Positions 28,593-36,826 of a stretch of 40,130 nt of DNA are shown here, piece after piece. How positions within the stretch are numbered: position 1 is the first letter of the stretch; each line of letters opens with the position of its first letter. The translations under genes and the position numbers were made by a program. This DNA is from CAJBLF01 sp964545415. Its GTDB lineage: Bacteria > Patescibacteriota > Gracilibacteria > Absconditabacterales > Absconditicoccaceae. The stretch covers positions 1 to 40,130 of the forward strand of contig CAZJFP010000011.1 in assembly GCA_964545415.1 (NCBI GenBank), written 5' to 3'. The notes beneath the pieces were generated by a model. That model ran no database searches and was not told the origin of the DNA. It worked only from the letters and a program-made list of their open reading frames with translations.

Positions 28593-29093
28593 TTATTTCC
28601 CTCATTGATTGGCGTATTCTTCTATACTTTCGTCGAAGTATTCCAGCTGAATGCCTGCTTCCTTAAACATTGCTTCGGATTCTGTTCCTGCGTGGTATTT
28701 TTTTTCTGCGACAACTCTTTTGATCCCTGAACTGATGATCAGCATGGCACAGGTTCTGCACGGTGTCATCTTGCAATACAAGGTTGCACCGTCTACAGAA
28801 ACTCAGATTTTTGCAGCTTGACAGATAGCATTCTGTTCCGCATGTACGGTCCTGACACAGTGATTGGTCACTTTGCCATCTTCATGTGTCGTCTGTTTGA
28901 ATTGATGACCGACTTCATCGCAATGCGCTAATCATGGAGGCGAACCTACATATCATGTACAGACAATCTGTTTGTTTTTTGCTATCACACAACCGCTTCT
29001 GCCTCTGTCGCAGGTTGCTCTCTTGGCTACGGTTTTCGCTACTTCCATAAAGTATTCGTCCCGACTAGGACGTACATAGTTTTCTTCACTCAT
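28593..29093 (-). CDS. dCMP deaminase (ComEB-like)
   Basis: 166 aa. It deaminates dCMP to dUMP for dTMP synthesis. The zinc site is complete: VHAEQNAICQAA (His and the catalytic Glu) and MTPCRTCAMLIISSGIKRVV (two Cys). The N-terminus SRDEYFMEVAKTVAKRATCD and RGRSGCVIAKNKQIVCTGYV are typical of the family. Four Gly are TGA (in CTGYV, PPGLA, KIGVS and near the end NQGK), so the gene is invisible as a long ORF under the standard code. A strong promoter lies upstream. It diverges from the GuaB1-type gene, hinting at a nucleotide-salvage pair. Confidence 0.93.
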
Positions 29094-29128
29094 TTTACGG
29101 ATTGTAAAAAGGTAAAAGATATGGTTGT

Positions 29129-29157
29129 ACTATATTTTTTTGTCTATAATATGTCAA
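29129..29157 (-). promoter_or_regulatory. promoter of the dCMP deaminase gene
   Basis: Minus strand TTGACA (29152-29157), 17-base spacer, TATAGT (29129-29134), about 36 bases before the ATG. This is a near-consensus sigma-70-type promoter. On the plus strand a TATAAT (29145-29150) overlaps it and could serve the divergent gene at 29248, though with a poor -35. Confidence 0.75.
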
Positions 29158-29247
29158 ATGGTTTTTTGATAGGAATATATATTGTAAAATCGAGTCAAAA
29201 TGATAGTATGGTTTCAGAAATATTTATTTTTGTTAGGAAATTTTAGT

Positions 29248-30690
29248 ATGAAATTCAATAATCCATTATATGAACATGAAGAGTTGACGTATGAAGATGT
29301 CTTTTTGTTCCAAAACTATTTCGATGGAAAATCTAGACTGGAAATGGACGTTTCGCCTACGGTTCCTTTCTGAACACATATCCCTATCGTGGCTGCAAAT
29401 ATGAATGCTGTTTCCTGAAAGAGACTTGCGGAGACTTTGGCGCGTTATGGATGATTGGCAGTCTTACCTCAGGATATGGACTTGGAAACGTTGAAGAGAA
29501 TCATTATGTTCATAAAATCTGCCGATATTCAGTATGATACTCCGATTACGGTAAAAGCTGATAATACTATCAGAGATGCATTGGGAATTATCCACAAGAG
29601 AGCGCATAATTGTGTCATCATGATCGATGACCAAGGAAAAGCGATTGCCATCTTCAAGCCGCAGGATCTGGAAGGATTGGATCAATTCAGCTTATTGGGC
29701 GATATCCGTAGAGGACAGTTGATTACAGGTAAAATAGGCATCTCTCATGAGGAGGCATTCAACCTGATGGATGAAAAGTGAATTTCTTCCTTACCGATTG
29801 TAGACGATCAATGAATATTGAAATGAATCCTTACTAAAAAGAATACGGTCAGATGATGATTATACAAACCAACCTTGGACGCCCAGGGGAGGCTTGATGT
29901 CGCTGTCGCAGTGGGAGTAAATTCGTTTGACGAAAAAGTTGCTCTGTTGTACGAACTCGGTATCAGAACTTTTGTTATAGATACGGCGCATGGATACCAA
30001 AAATCCATGATAGACACGGTCAAAAAATTCAGACAGCAATTTGGTAATGAAGCTACCGTGATTGCAGGAAATGTCATCACTGCAGAAGCTACTAGAGCAT
30101 TATTAGAAGCCGGAGCGAATGGAGTCAAAGTCGGTATCGGTCCATGAGCGATGTGTACGACAAGGATGAAGACTTGAGTCGGTAGACCGCAATTTACTGC
30201 TGTTTACAAATGCGTTCAAGAAGCTAAAAAACTCTGATGATTTGTTTGGGCTGATGGATGAGTAAAATCTCCGAGAGATATGATTCTTGCGTTGGCTGCA
30301 TGAGCCAATCATGTGATGATAGGAACATTGTTTGCTGGTGTTTTTGAGTCGGTCGGCGATATCAAATACGATCAAGATGGCTTGATGTACAAAGAGAATT
30401 ATGGCATGGCATCTAGGAAAGCCGTTGTTGGAAGGAATCAGAAAGTCTCAAAATTTCAATTGGCGCAAAAGCAAATGTTCCGTGAAGGAATCTCTACCTC
30501 AAAAATATATATCCAATCCGGAATGGAATCCGTGGGAGATGTTGTCGACGAATTCATGACTGGACTTCGTTCGGCTATGACCTATGTCGGTGCGAATACG
30601 TTACAAGAATTTACGGATAAAGCAGTCGTGGGAATACAGACGATAGCTGGATTTACCGAGGGTACTCCGCATGGAAAAATAAGGAAATAA
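29248..30690 (+). CDS. GuaB1-type IMP dehydrogenase/GMP reductase family protein
   Basis: 480 aa. The TIM barrel is interrupted by a CBS pair (about 90-205: ADNTIRDALGIIHKRAHNCV and EKGISSLPIVDDQGILKGIL). The active-site loop is VGIGPGAMCTTRMKTGVGRP with catalytic Cys303; Gly300 is TGA (30145). Then FVWADGGVKSPRDMILALAA, MIGTLFAGVFES and the flap YGMASRKAVV. The GAMCTTRMxTGVGRPQFxAV signature and the WADGGV segment match the GuaB1 branch. Actinobacterial members of that branch have been reported to act as GMP reductases, so IMPDH is not assured. AGGA at 29235-29238 is a plausible ribosome-binding site. Many TGA-Gly codons lie in the first third. Confidence 0.9.
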
Positions 30691-30711
30691 GCAAAACATA
30701 AACTCAGATAT

Positions 30712-31185
30712 ATGAAACCAAAAACAGAAAAAACAACCAAAACCGCTGCTCAGCAGCAAGCAGAAAAAAATCTCGCCTTTTTGCAGTCTATTGCAAAAAA
30801 AACTGTAACATGGCATCAAACTACCTTACGTCCGAATATAAGTGGTGGTTCTATAACCGCTAATGTCAGCGATTTTACCAAGTATCGTATGGATGTTGAA
30901 AATCTTAAAAAAATTCTGGCTATTGTCCGCACCGATCTCTATCTTCTTATGCCCAAAACAGATTATTTGGGATTTATAGAAGGGTATGATGTTTTGGATA
31001 CCAAAGCAGAGTTGATTTTGAGATTTGGTGTCGTGAATCTTCCCAAACATTCTTATTACACATCAAAACGAATCTTTTCTTCTGTTGTCCGTTCGAAACA
31101 GAATCTTGAGATTTATGATGAATTGAAAAAAGAAAAAAAATTTCTTCTTCCTTTGTATGAAGAGTTTGAAGATTATGATTACTAA
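30712..31185 (+). CDS. hypothetical protein
   Basis: 157 aa. A Lys/Thr/Gln-rich N-terminus (KPKTEKTTKTAAQQQAEKN) precedes a mixed alpha/beta domain with FTKYRMDVENLKKILAIVRT, YLLMPKTDYLGFIEGYDVLD, AELILRFGVVNLPKHSYYTS and an acidic end (YEEFEDYDY). No TM segment, no TGA codon and no recognised family. It starts 21 bases after the GuaB1-type gene and ends before a terminator, so the two may be cotranscribed. Confidence 0.72.
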   Translation: MKPKTEKTTKTAAQQQAEKNLAFLQSIAKKTVTWHQTTLRPNISGGSITANVSDFTKYRMDVENLKKILAIVRTDLYLLMPKTDYLGFIEGYDVLDTKAELILRFGVVNLPKHSYYTSKRIFSSVVRSKQNLEIYDELKKEKKFLLPLYEEFEDYDY

Positions 31186-31192
31186 TTCCTTT

Positions 31193-31218
31193 GCCCCGGG
31201 TTTCCGGGGCTTTTTTTA
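31193..31218 (+). terminator. terminator
   Basis: GCCCCGGG, TTT, CCGGGGC followed by eight T, right after the stop at 31185. Confidence 0.92.
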
Positions 31219-31220
31219 TG

Positions 31221-31244
31221 AAAAAAGGCGGAGAATTCTCCGCC
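31221..31244 (-). terminator. terminator for the convergent membrane-protein gene
   Basis: The minus strand reads GGCGGAGAATTCTCCGCC followed by TTTTTT, eight bases after the stop of the gene ending at 31252. Confidence 0.9.
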
Positions 31245-31251
31245 AAAACCA

Positions 31252-31515
31252 TTAAGATATTTCCATCCTTTTATACAGGATTTCAATAGTATTAATCAAT
31301 TCATCAACTATTGAAAAATACTTTTTTATAGAAATTACTACTATGACACCGATGATGAGATATGGTATCATAAACCATATATTCATCAATGCAAGCCCTG
31401 CAAACAATATCCATATTATCATGCTGATTTTCATGATGAGTACATATTTCTCTCTTCTTTTGTGGATGTTTGCGATCACTTGTTTACTTTCGAGGTCGAT
31501 ACATTTTTTTTTCAT
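31252..31515 (-). CDS. small two-helix membrane protein
   Basis: 87 aa from ATG 31515; an ATG at 31557 would add 14 residues (MPIYPGHTKNNPKT). Two TM segments separated by a short turn: VLIMKISMIIWILFAGLALM and IPYLIIGVIVVISIKK. The N-terminal helix (CIDLESKQVIANIHKRREKY) and the C-terminal helix (SIVDELINTIEILYKRMEIS) are polar. No recognised family. It stands alone between two minus-strand terminators or repeats. Confidence 0.65.
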   Translation of the reverse strand: MKKKCIDLESKQVIANIHKRREKYVLIMKISMIIWILFAGLALMNIWFMIPYLIIGVIVVISIKKYFSIVDELINTIEILYKRMEIS

Positions 31516-31624
31516 TGTTTTTGGATTATTTTTTGTATGCCCAGGGTAAATAGGCATGTTTTGAACAGAAAAAGATACTCTATCTGTCTTTTTGTTTTAT
31601 AATTAATTTCTTATAAATGTCAAT

Positions 31625-32377
31625 CTATATTAAAAGATTCTTGATAAGCTGTATAGCTCTCTTTTGTTTCATGAAATAGGGGGAGGTTGCTATCGTGATA
31701 AGGCAAACGTTGTCGATGAGCTTCCTGATGATAACAAAGTCAGATTCTATTTCTTCGTCTGTTTTTCATTCCCAAAAATCTACATCGATATCGAGGATAT
31801 AATTATATTCGTGAAAGTTTAATGGCTGCATAGTGTGCAGTGCGTGTTCGCTTCTGATCTGAATAACTTCGCTAATAATGTTGTTGTTCAATGCGGCAGT
31901 GATGAAGTTGCCGACGTTTGTTTTTGTGTTTACAAAATCTTTAATTCATTCTGAATTCTGAACTCTAAATTCTGCGTTGTTTGGTTTCGTGTCTGTATGT
32001 TGATCAATGTGTATTAAGATAAATGGTTTGTTTCGTTCTTGCAAATCCCCCTTCGTTTCCCCCTTTATCAAGGGGGTTTTTAATTGTGCTGTATGTCGGT
32101 ATCGAAAGAAAAGTGCGTGATTGTGATTGTCGAAAATATAGGTAGGAATACCTTGATATTCAGTCTGAATGAAGTGTTTTAGTCCAGTACAACTTTTCAG
32201 TTGATTATTTTCTACTTCCTCAAAAACAATCTCTGACCCTTCTTCGAGATCTGCTACTGTTCATTGGATGAGGCTCGGAACGAATATTTTGCCTACAGAT
32301 CACAGAGCGAGTCTTTCATCGTAATGAAATTCGTTGTTTCAAATTGGATCAGTGATATATGTTCAGATTTTATACAT
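31625..32377 (-). CDS. UPF0489-like protein with two repeat-derived inserts
   Basis: 250 aa, absent as a long ORF under the standard code. The start is MYKIGTYITDPIGNNEF (Gly5 is TGA). Family-like segments are TYIFDNHNHALFFRYRH, FILIHIDQHTDTKP, NFITAALNNNIISEVIQIRS, HEYNYILDIDVDFWEGK and ESDFVIIRKLIDNVCLITIA. The DNHNHA, HIDQHTD and DIDVDFWE patches match the acid/His motifs of UPF0489 (an arginase-like, presumably metal-binding fold). Two insertions are read in frame: KTPLIKGETKGDLQ from a CCCCCTTGATAAAGGGGG-type repeat (32041-32082) and NAEFRVQNSEG from an ATTCAGAAT-type repeat (31942-31975). Ends on TAG. Biochemical function unknown. Confidence 0.8.
31942..31975 (+). repeat. ATTCAGAAT-type repeat inside the UPF0489-like gene
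   Basis: Plus strand TTCATTCTGAATTCTGAACT then CTAAATTCTG; on the coding strand it is read as AEFRVQNSEG between DQHTDTKPNN and IKDFVNTKT. Confidence 0.8.
32041..32082 (+). repeat. CCCCCTTGATAAAGGGGG-type repeat inside the UPF0489-like gene
   Basis: Plus strand AAATCCCCCTTCGTTTCCCC then CTTTATCAAGGGGGTTTTT. This palindromic sequence is known as a dispersed element in many bacterial genomes. Here it is translated in frame as KTPLIKGETKGDLQ. Confidence 0.8.
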
Positions 32378-32384
32378 TGATAAA

Positions 32385-32437
32385 TGCTTCGCGATAAATG
32401 CTCACTACGCTCGCGACAAACGCTTCGCGATAAAAAA
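32385..32437. repeat. GCTTCGCGATAAA repeat upstream of the UPF0489-like gene
   Basis: Two direct copies of GCTTCGCGATAAA flank GCTCACTACGCTCGCGACAAAC, itself a variant unit. The CGCGA-containing motif is compositionally unlike the AT-rich flanks. It fills the 104-base gap between the holB-like gene and the UPF0489-like start. Confidence 0.65.
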
Positions 32438-32481
32438 TTGGCTATTATTCGTCTACCTTTCGGCAATTTTTTGTCTATTTT

Positions 32482-33393
32482 TTAGTCATTTAGAAGTCAG
32501 TAGAGGAGAAGGTTTTCTATGTTTACATTCGTTCTCATAAGCTTTTTGGTTTTTAGCCATTTTTGGCCTTTTTCTTCCATGCCGTTGTTGATGCAGTAAG
32601 CGATCCGTCCATCGATGAATGCTTCCAGAATCCCGTATTTGTATATTTTTTTTAATGCATCGTGCGCTTTGAATTTGTTTTTGTCTGTGGAGAGATTGTG
32701 GATAAGATCAGTCAATGTCTTCGCTAATTCTTCATCTTCTTGAGTGAGCGTAAACATGCGTTGTGCAATGCCGGGTTTTCCCATAGCCATATTTGTCACT
32801 AATTGTCTGACTTCTTCATTGCTGAACATATTGTTGTCGTTCATCCGTTCTATGAGATCTTTGTTGTTCAATTCATTGAATTTTATCATGAGCGCTCTGG
32901 AGAGTATGGTTTCCAAAAGCTGCAGGTGATTCGATGTTGTAGCTATGATAAGTCTTTTTGGAAGCGGTTCTTCGCAGGTCTTCAAAAATGCGTTCGCTGC
33001 TTCGTTGGTCATTCTTTCCATATTCTCTATGAAGACAATCTTGTACTTTCCTATAGCGGATTGCTGAATTCGCGTATTGATCTCTCTAACACCGATATCT
33101 TCATAATTTTGTTCTTTGAGAAGAATTTTGGAAATTTCCGTATTAGGTTTGTATTCTATCTTGAGCGTATGCTTTTTTTTCTCCAATTGTTCGCTGAAAT
33201 CTTTGATATGCAAAACATCCGTGACAAAATAGTTTCCCATTTTTTCTTTCAGTATTTCAGTGATTATCGTAGTTTTCCCGATGTGCTGCGGTCATGAAAC
33301 GATGATAAAATGAGGCGCTTTTGCGTCTCCTGCAAACACCATGTTGATGTATCTTTTGAGTGTTTCTCTATTCTCTTGGTTTCCTACTATCAT
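32482..33393 (-). CDS. holB: DNA polymerase III delta-prime subunit-like clamp-loader ATPase
   Basis: 303 aa. Clamp-loader AAA+ fold: Walker A IIVSGPQHIGKTTI (about 33-46; the first Gly is TGA), then KYKIVFIENMERMTNEAANA in the Walker B position (IEN in place of DEx), FLKTCEEPLPKRLIIATTSN and LLETILSRALMIKFNELNN (the SRC-equivalent is SRA). GPQHIGKT keeps Lys and Thr. The divergent Walker B and SRA fit delta-prime, which does not need hydrolysis. The standard-code ORF stops at a TGA (32497), but code 25 extends it to TAA at 32482 (YGLLND). Confidence 0.85.
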
Positions 33394-33474
33394 GACTAAA
33401 CGCTCAAACGAATAAACGATGAAACGATATGTATTTGAGCTTTAAAAACAACAAATATTTTTTATTATACTTTT

Positions 33475-34011
33475 ATGAAAACTAAGATACTCTGAACTTC
33501 ATTCTTCGATCGTGATCCGGTGAGCGTCTGCAAGGACCTTCTCGGAAAATTTCTCGTGATCAACGACAAAAGATATATTATCACTGAAGTGGAAGCCTAT
33601 GATGGACAGGATGATGAAGCGTGTCATGCAAGACATGGCAAGACGGATCGTAATGCACCTATGTTTTCCACACCCGGGTATTGGTATGTATATATGATTT
33701 ATGGTATGTACTATATGCTCAATATCGTTACCGGTCCAGGGAAACATCCTTCGGCGATATTGATAAGAGGACTCAGGGAATTTGAAATTTGAAATTCAAA
33801 ATTTGAAATGTGAAAACTTGATGGGCCGGGGAAGTTGACGAAAAAGTTGTGAATCACCAAGAAGTTCAATGGTAAAAAAGCGGATAAAAAAACGTGATTG
33901 TGGATAGAGGAGAGTGGAATTACCGTCAAGAAAATCAAAACAGCACCGCGTGTCGGTATTGAGTATGCTTCACTAGAATGGAGAGATAGGCACTGGAGAT
34001 TTTTTATCTAA
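33475..34011 (+). CDS. 3-methyladenine DNA glycosylase (AAG/MPG family)
   Basis: 178 aa, normal for the family. It excises alkylated purines in base-excision repair. Motifs are FFDRDPVSVCKDLLGKFLV, ITEVEAYDGQDDEACHARHG with the catalytic Glu, APMFSTPGYWYVYMIYGMYY, LNIVTGPGKHPSAILIRGL, GPGKLTKKLGITKKFNGKK and the C-terminal RVGIEYASLEWRDRHWRFFI. Between LIRGL and GPGKL, where other members have only a short loop, a TTTGAAATT-type tandem repeat (33780-33817) is read in frame as REFEIGNSKFEMGK. TGA-Gly codons lie at codon 7 and in that insert. Confidence 0.94.
33780..33817 (+). repeat. TTTGAAATT tandem repeat inside the glycosylase gene
   Basis: Imperfect units TTTGAAATTTGAAATTC then AAAATTTGAAATG. 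Read in frame with TGA as Gly, it encodes FEIGNSKFEMG. Confidence 0.8.
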
Positions 34012-34061
34012 ACTTGACTTTTTTGTGATAATTTCTATAATTTCAAAAAAAATCAAAACCT

Positions 34062-34457
34062 ATGATTGATAAAAATGGTATTATCTCCGGATGTCGTGAT
34101 CGATATCCTTCCTATTTGTTGTGCCTCAAACGGCCAGTGTACGTTCTTATTGTTACTACCAATAGCAAACGTTTCTATGGTATGAACCATATTAATGTAG
34201 ATCATCTCTCTGAATGTCCTCGCCAAAATTTCCCTACTGGTGAAGGATATGAGTTGTGCGAGAATGTCTGCAGACAGTTTGCTCATGCGGAAGTTAATGC
34301 AGTCGCTGATGCTTTGGCTGTCGGAGCTGATCTCCGTGAAGCTAAAGTATATTTGACTGGACATGATTACTGTTGTGAGTCCTGCCTCAATCATATGTGG
34401 GGCTATGGTATAGCTTCTGCATATTGTTTGGATAGTGGTAAACTTTATACACTGTAA
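34062..34457 (+). CDS. cytidine/deoxycytidylate deaminase family protein
   Basis: 131 aa. Zinc site: FAHAEVNAVADALAVGADLR (His-Ala-Glu) and GHDYCCESCLNHMWGYGIA (two Cys, with Cys replacing Pro before the first ligand). The upstream segment CPRQNFPTGEGYELCENVCR resembles the CPRxxxxxGxGYELCxxVC pattern of phage-like dCMP deaminases. It is different from the ComEB-like deaminase at 28593-29093, so the window carries two unrelated members. No TGA codon, unlike the neighbours. Followed by a strong terminator. Confidence 0.88.
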   Translation: MIDKNGIISGCRDRYPSYLLCLKRPVYVLIVTTNSKRFYGMNHINVDHLSECPRQNFPTGEGYELCENVCRQFAHAEVNAVADALAVGADLREAKVYLTGHDYCCESCLNHMWGYGIASAYCLDSGKLYTL

Positions 34458-34462
34458 CAAAA

Positions 34463-34491
34463 AACTCCCGCGTTTTGCGGGAGCTTTTTTT
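34463..34491. terminator. bidirectional terminator
   Basis: AAAACTCCCGC, GTTTT, GCGGGAG then CTTTTTTTT. It lies between the deaminase gene (plus) and lysS (minus). Confidence 0.92.
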
Positions 34492-34506
34492 TGAACTATC
34501 TGATTG

Positions 34507-36132
34507 TTATTTTTTCTTTGGTGCTTCCGGTTCTTCTTCGTTTTTTTCTGGCTTCATGAGTGGGAAGAAGACTACATCTCTGAGGTTATCTTGTTCTGTA
34601 AGTATCGCTAGTAATCTCTCTATTCCCATACCGAATCCTGATTGCGGCGGCATTCCATATTCCATTGCGGTGACGAAATCATCGTCGCTTGCTGTCGCTT
34701 CTTCATCGCCTTTGGCTGCGGCTTCCGCTTGTTTGTCAAAGTTCTCTTGCTGCTCGATCGGATTGACGAGCTCGGAATATGCTTTGCAGATTTCTCGGCC
34801 ATTAACCAATAATTGGAACTGTTCTACGATATTGGCATCTTTGTCGGATATTCTTGCCAATGGCTGCATGATGACCGGATAATTGTAGATGAATGCCGGT
34901 CCGATGATCTTTGGTCTCAATACTTTTTTGTAGAGATAGTCGATGAGCGTTGTTGTACCCATTTTGTGGATTCCTTCGAATTCTATGCCTTTGCCTAGGA
35001 TTTCCGCTCTGAGCGCATCCGCATCTTCCATGTTGTATTTTGTGATATCGATACCACTAGCTTCTTCGATACCTTTGGTGAAGTCTATCCTTTTTCGCGG
35101 AGTCGTAAAATCCACTTCCTTGATATTTCCGTCTTTGTCTTTGACGTTCAATTTTTTCGAAAGTCACAGATTCTCGAAGAGATAGTCGAACATTTTTTCC
35201 GTAAAGTTCATGTTGTCTTCATAGTTTCGATAGACTGCGTAATGTTCTACTTGAGTGAATTCCTGTAAATGACTAGGATCTGATCCTTCGTTCCTGAAAT
35301 CCTGTCCGATTTCGAAGACTTTTTCGAATCTTCCGACGGTCGCTTTTTTCAATCCTGTCTCGAATGCAATCCTCAAAAATACATCTGTATCATAATCGTT
35401 GTGATGCGTTACAAATGGTCTAGCAGCAGCTCCAGAAGCTGAATTTCATAAAATGTTTGTCTGTATTTCTACGAATCCTTCTTGCGTGTAAAATTCTCTG
35501 AGTGATTGATATAATTTTGATTTCAATAAGAATCTTTTGTATGTTTCTGGATTCATGGTGAGGTCGAGATATCTTTTCCTATACAATTCCTCTTGATCGT
35601 TGAGTCCATGAAATTTTTCCGGCAATGGTCTGACGGCTTTCGCCAAGAATTTGAATTCTGACACGAATATCGTGAGCTCTCCTTTGTGTGTCTTGAATAC
35701 CTCTCCGTGCACACCGATGAAATCGCCGACATCAACAATTTTTTCCATGAATTTGTACGCGGTCATTCCTGTTTCACTGCCATCATTCAATATATCTTTT
35801 GTTCATTCTTGGGTAATTATCTTGCAGTTGTCGCGATGGAACATGAGTTGGATCTGTTCGGTCGAATCTAATAATTTCGCGAATGCTAATTTTCCATGTG
35901 AGCGGTAGAGCACCAGTCTTCCTGCTGTTTTCACTTGGATTTCAGGGTTCGGTATGATAATTTCGATATCGCGATGTTCCTTGGTTTCGTAATCTTTTAT
36001 GATATCGGAAATCAGATCTTTTTTGTCAAAAGATTGTGCGTAGGGTATGATGCCCATGTCTTTCATTTTTTTCGCTTTGGCGATGCGGATTTCACGTTCT
36101 CCGACGTGATCGATTACTTTGGTTTCTTCCAT
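34507..36132 (-). CDS. lysS: lysyl-tRNA synthetase, class II
   Basis: 541 aa, slightly longer than average. The N-terminal OB-fold anticodon domain spans about 60-170 (VKTAGRLVLYRSHGKLAFAK, DVGDFIGVHGEVFKTHKGEL). Class II core: motif 1 around EELYRKRYLDLTMNPETYKR, motif 2 FEIGQDFRNEGSDPSHLQEF, the segment GTTTLIDYLYKKVLRPKI, INFLLVNGREICKAYSELVNP-like GREICKAYSELVNP, and motif 3 MPPQSGFGMGIERLLAILTE then DVVFFPLMKP. A Lys/Glu/Pro tail follows. Three TGA-Gly codons are found (TQEGTKD, NILGNSA, ENLGLSK). No frameshift. The ATG at 36132 starts MEETKVIDHVGEREIR. Confidence 0.96.
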
Positions 36133-36154
36133 TTGCTATACCTATTATTTAAAA

Positions 36155-36241
36155 TGATTAGAGAGATTAGATGGGATAGATTCTAATCCGTCTCAAAGTC
36201 GGTCTAATCCATCTCAAATCCAGTCTAATCCGTCTATTTAT
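36155..36241. repeat. GACGGATTAGA-type inverted repeat, copy 3
   Basis: AGAGAGATTAGATGGGATAG faces TCTAATCCGTCTC, TCTAATCCATCTC and TCTAATCCGTCTA (three tandem units on the other strand sense). It can form alternative hairpins. It fills the gap between the HD-domain gene and lysS. Confidence 0.7.
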
Positions 36242-36817
36242 TTATACTCAGATTTTGTCTGCGATAGCTTTCATGCTATCAAGCGCTACTTGTAAGAATT
36301 CATCTACCGTAATTCAAGCTTTTTCCACATCAGCGATGAATTGCCTGTTCACGTTCGCTGCGAAGCGAAGTTCTTTCAATCTTTTTTTGATGGACTTCGT
36401 TTCCACTCATTCGATTTTCTTGTCTGGTCTCATAAGCGTATATGCATAGATGAGTCCTGTGATATTCTCTCCTGCTGCAAGGGCATAATCGAATTTCGTT
36501 GCTCTGACTTTATTTTCCGGAAAAATCCCTTCGGTATGTGCGAGTATTGCTTCAAACATTTCCGGAATATCATATCCTTCTGACTGTAATATTTCTACGG
36601 TTTTTTTTCCATGCTGTGCTAAATCTTCTCCTATTATATCCAGATCGAGATCGTGGAGGAGTCACGTGAGTCACCGCAATTCTTCATCCTCTCCTAACTT
36701 TTTTACTAATCCTCTCATGACCGCTTCGGTCTCTATCGAGTGGAGTTTGAGGTGCGGAGACGTGAGATATTTTTCTATAAGCGCTTCAGCTTCTTGCTTG
36801 GTGATGCTTGTCTTCAT
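36242..36817 (-). CDS. HD-domain hydrolase
   Basis: 191 aa, hidden under the standard code because of several TGA-Gly codons (LRGLTGLLHD contains two). HD features: LKLHSIETEAVMRGLVKKLG (first His), LTGLLHDLDLDIIGEDLAQH (HD pair, with a further His), ILAHTEG, ATKFDYALAAGENITGLIYA (late Asp-Ala) and SIKKRLKELRFAANVN. This pattern matches small stand-alone HD hydrolases of COG2316 type, whose substrates are not established. The ATG at 36817 starts MKTSITKQEAEALIEKYL. Confidence 0.87.
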
Positions 36818-36826
36818 GGTATGATA

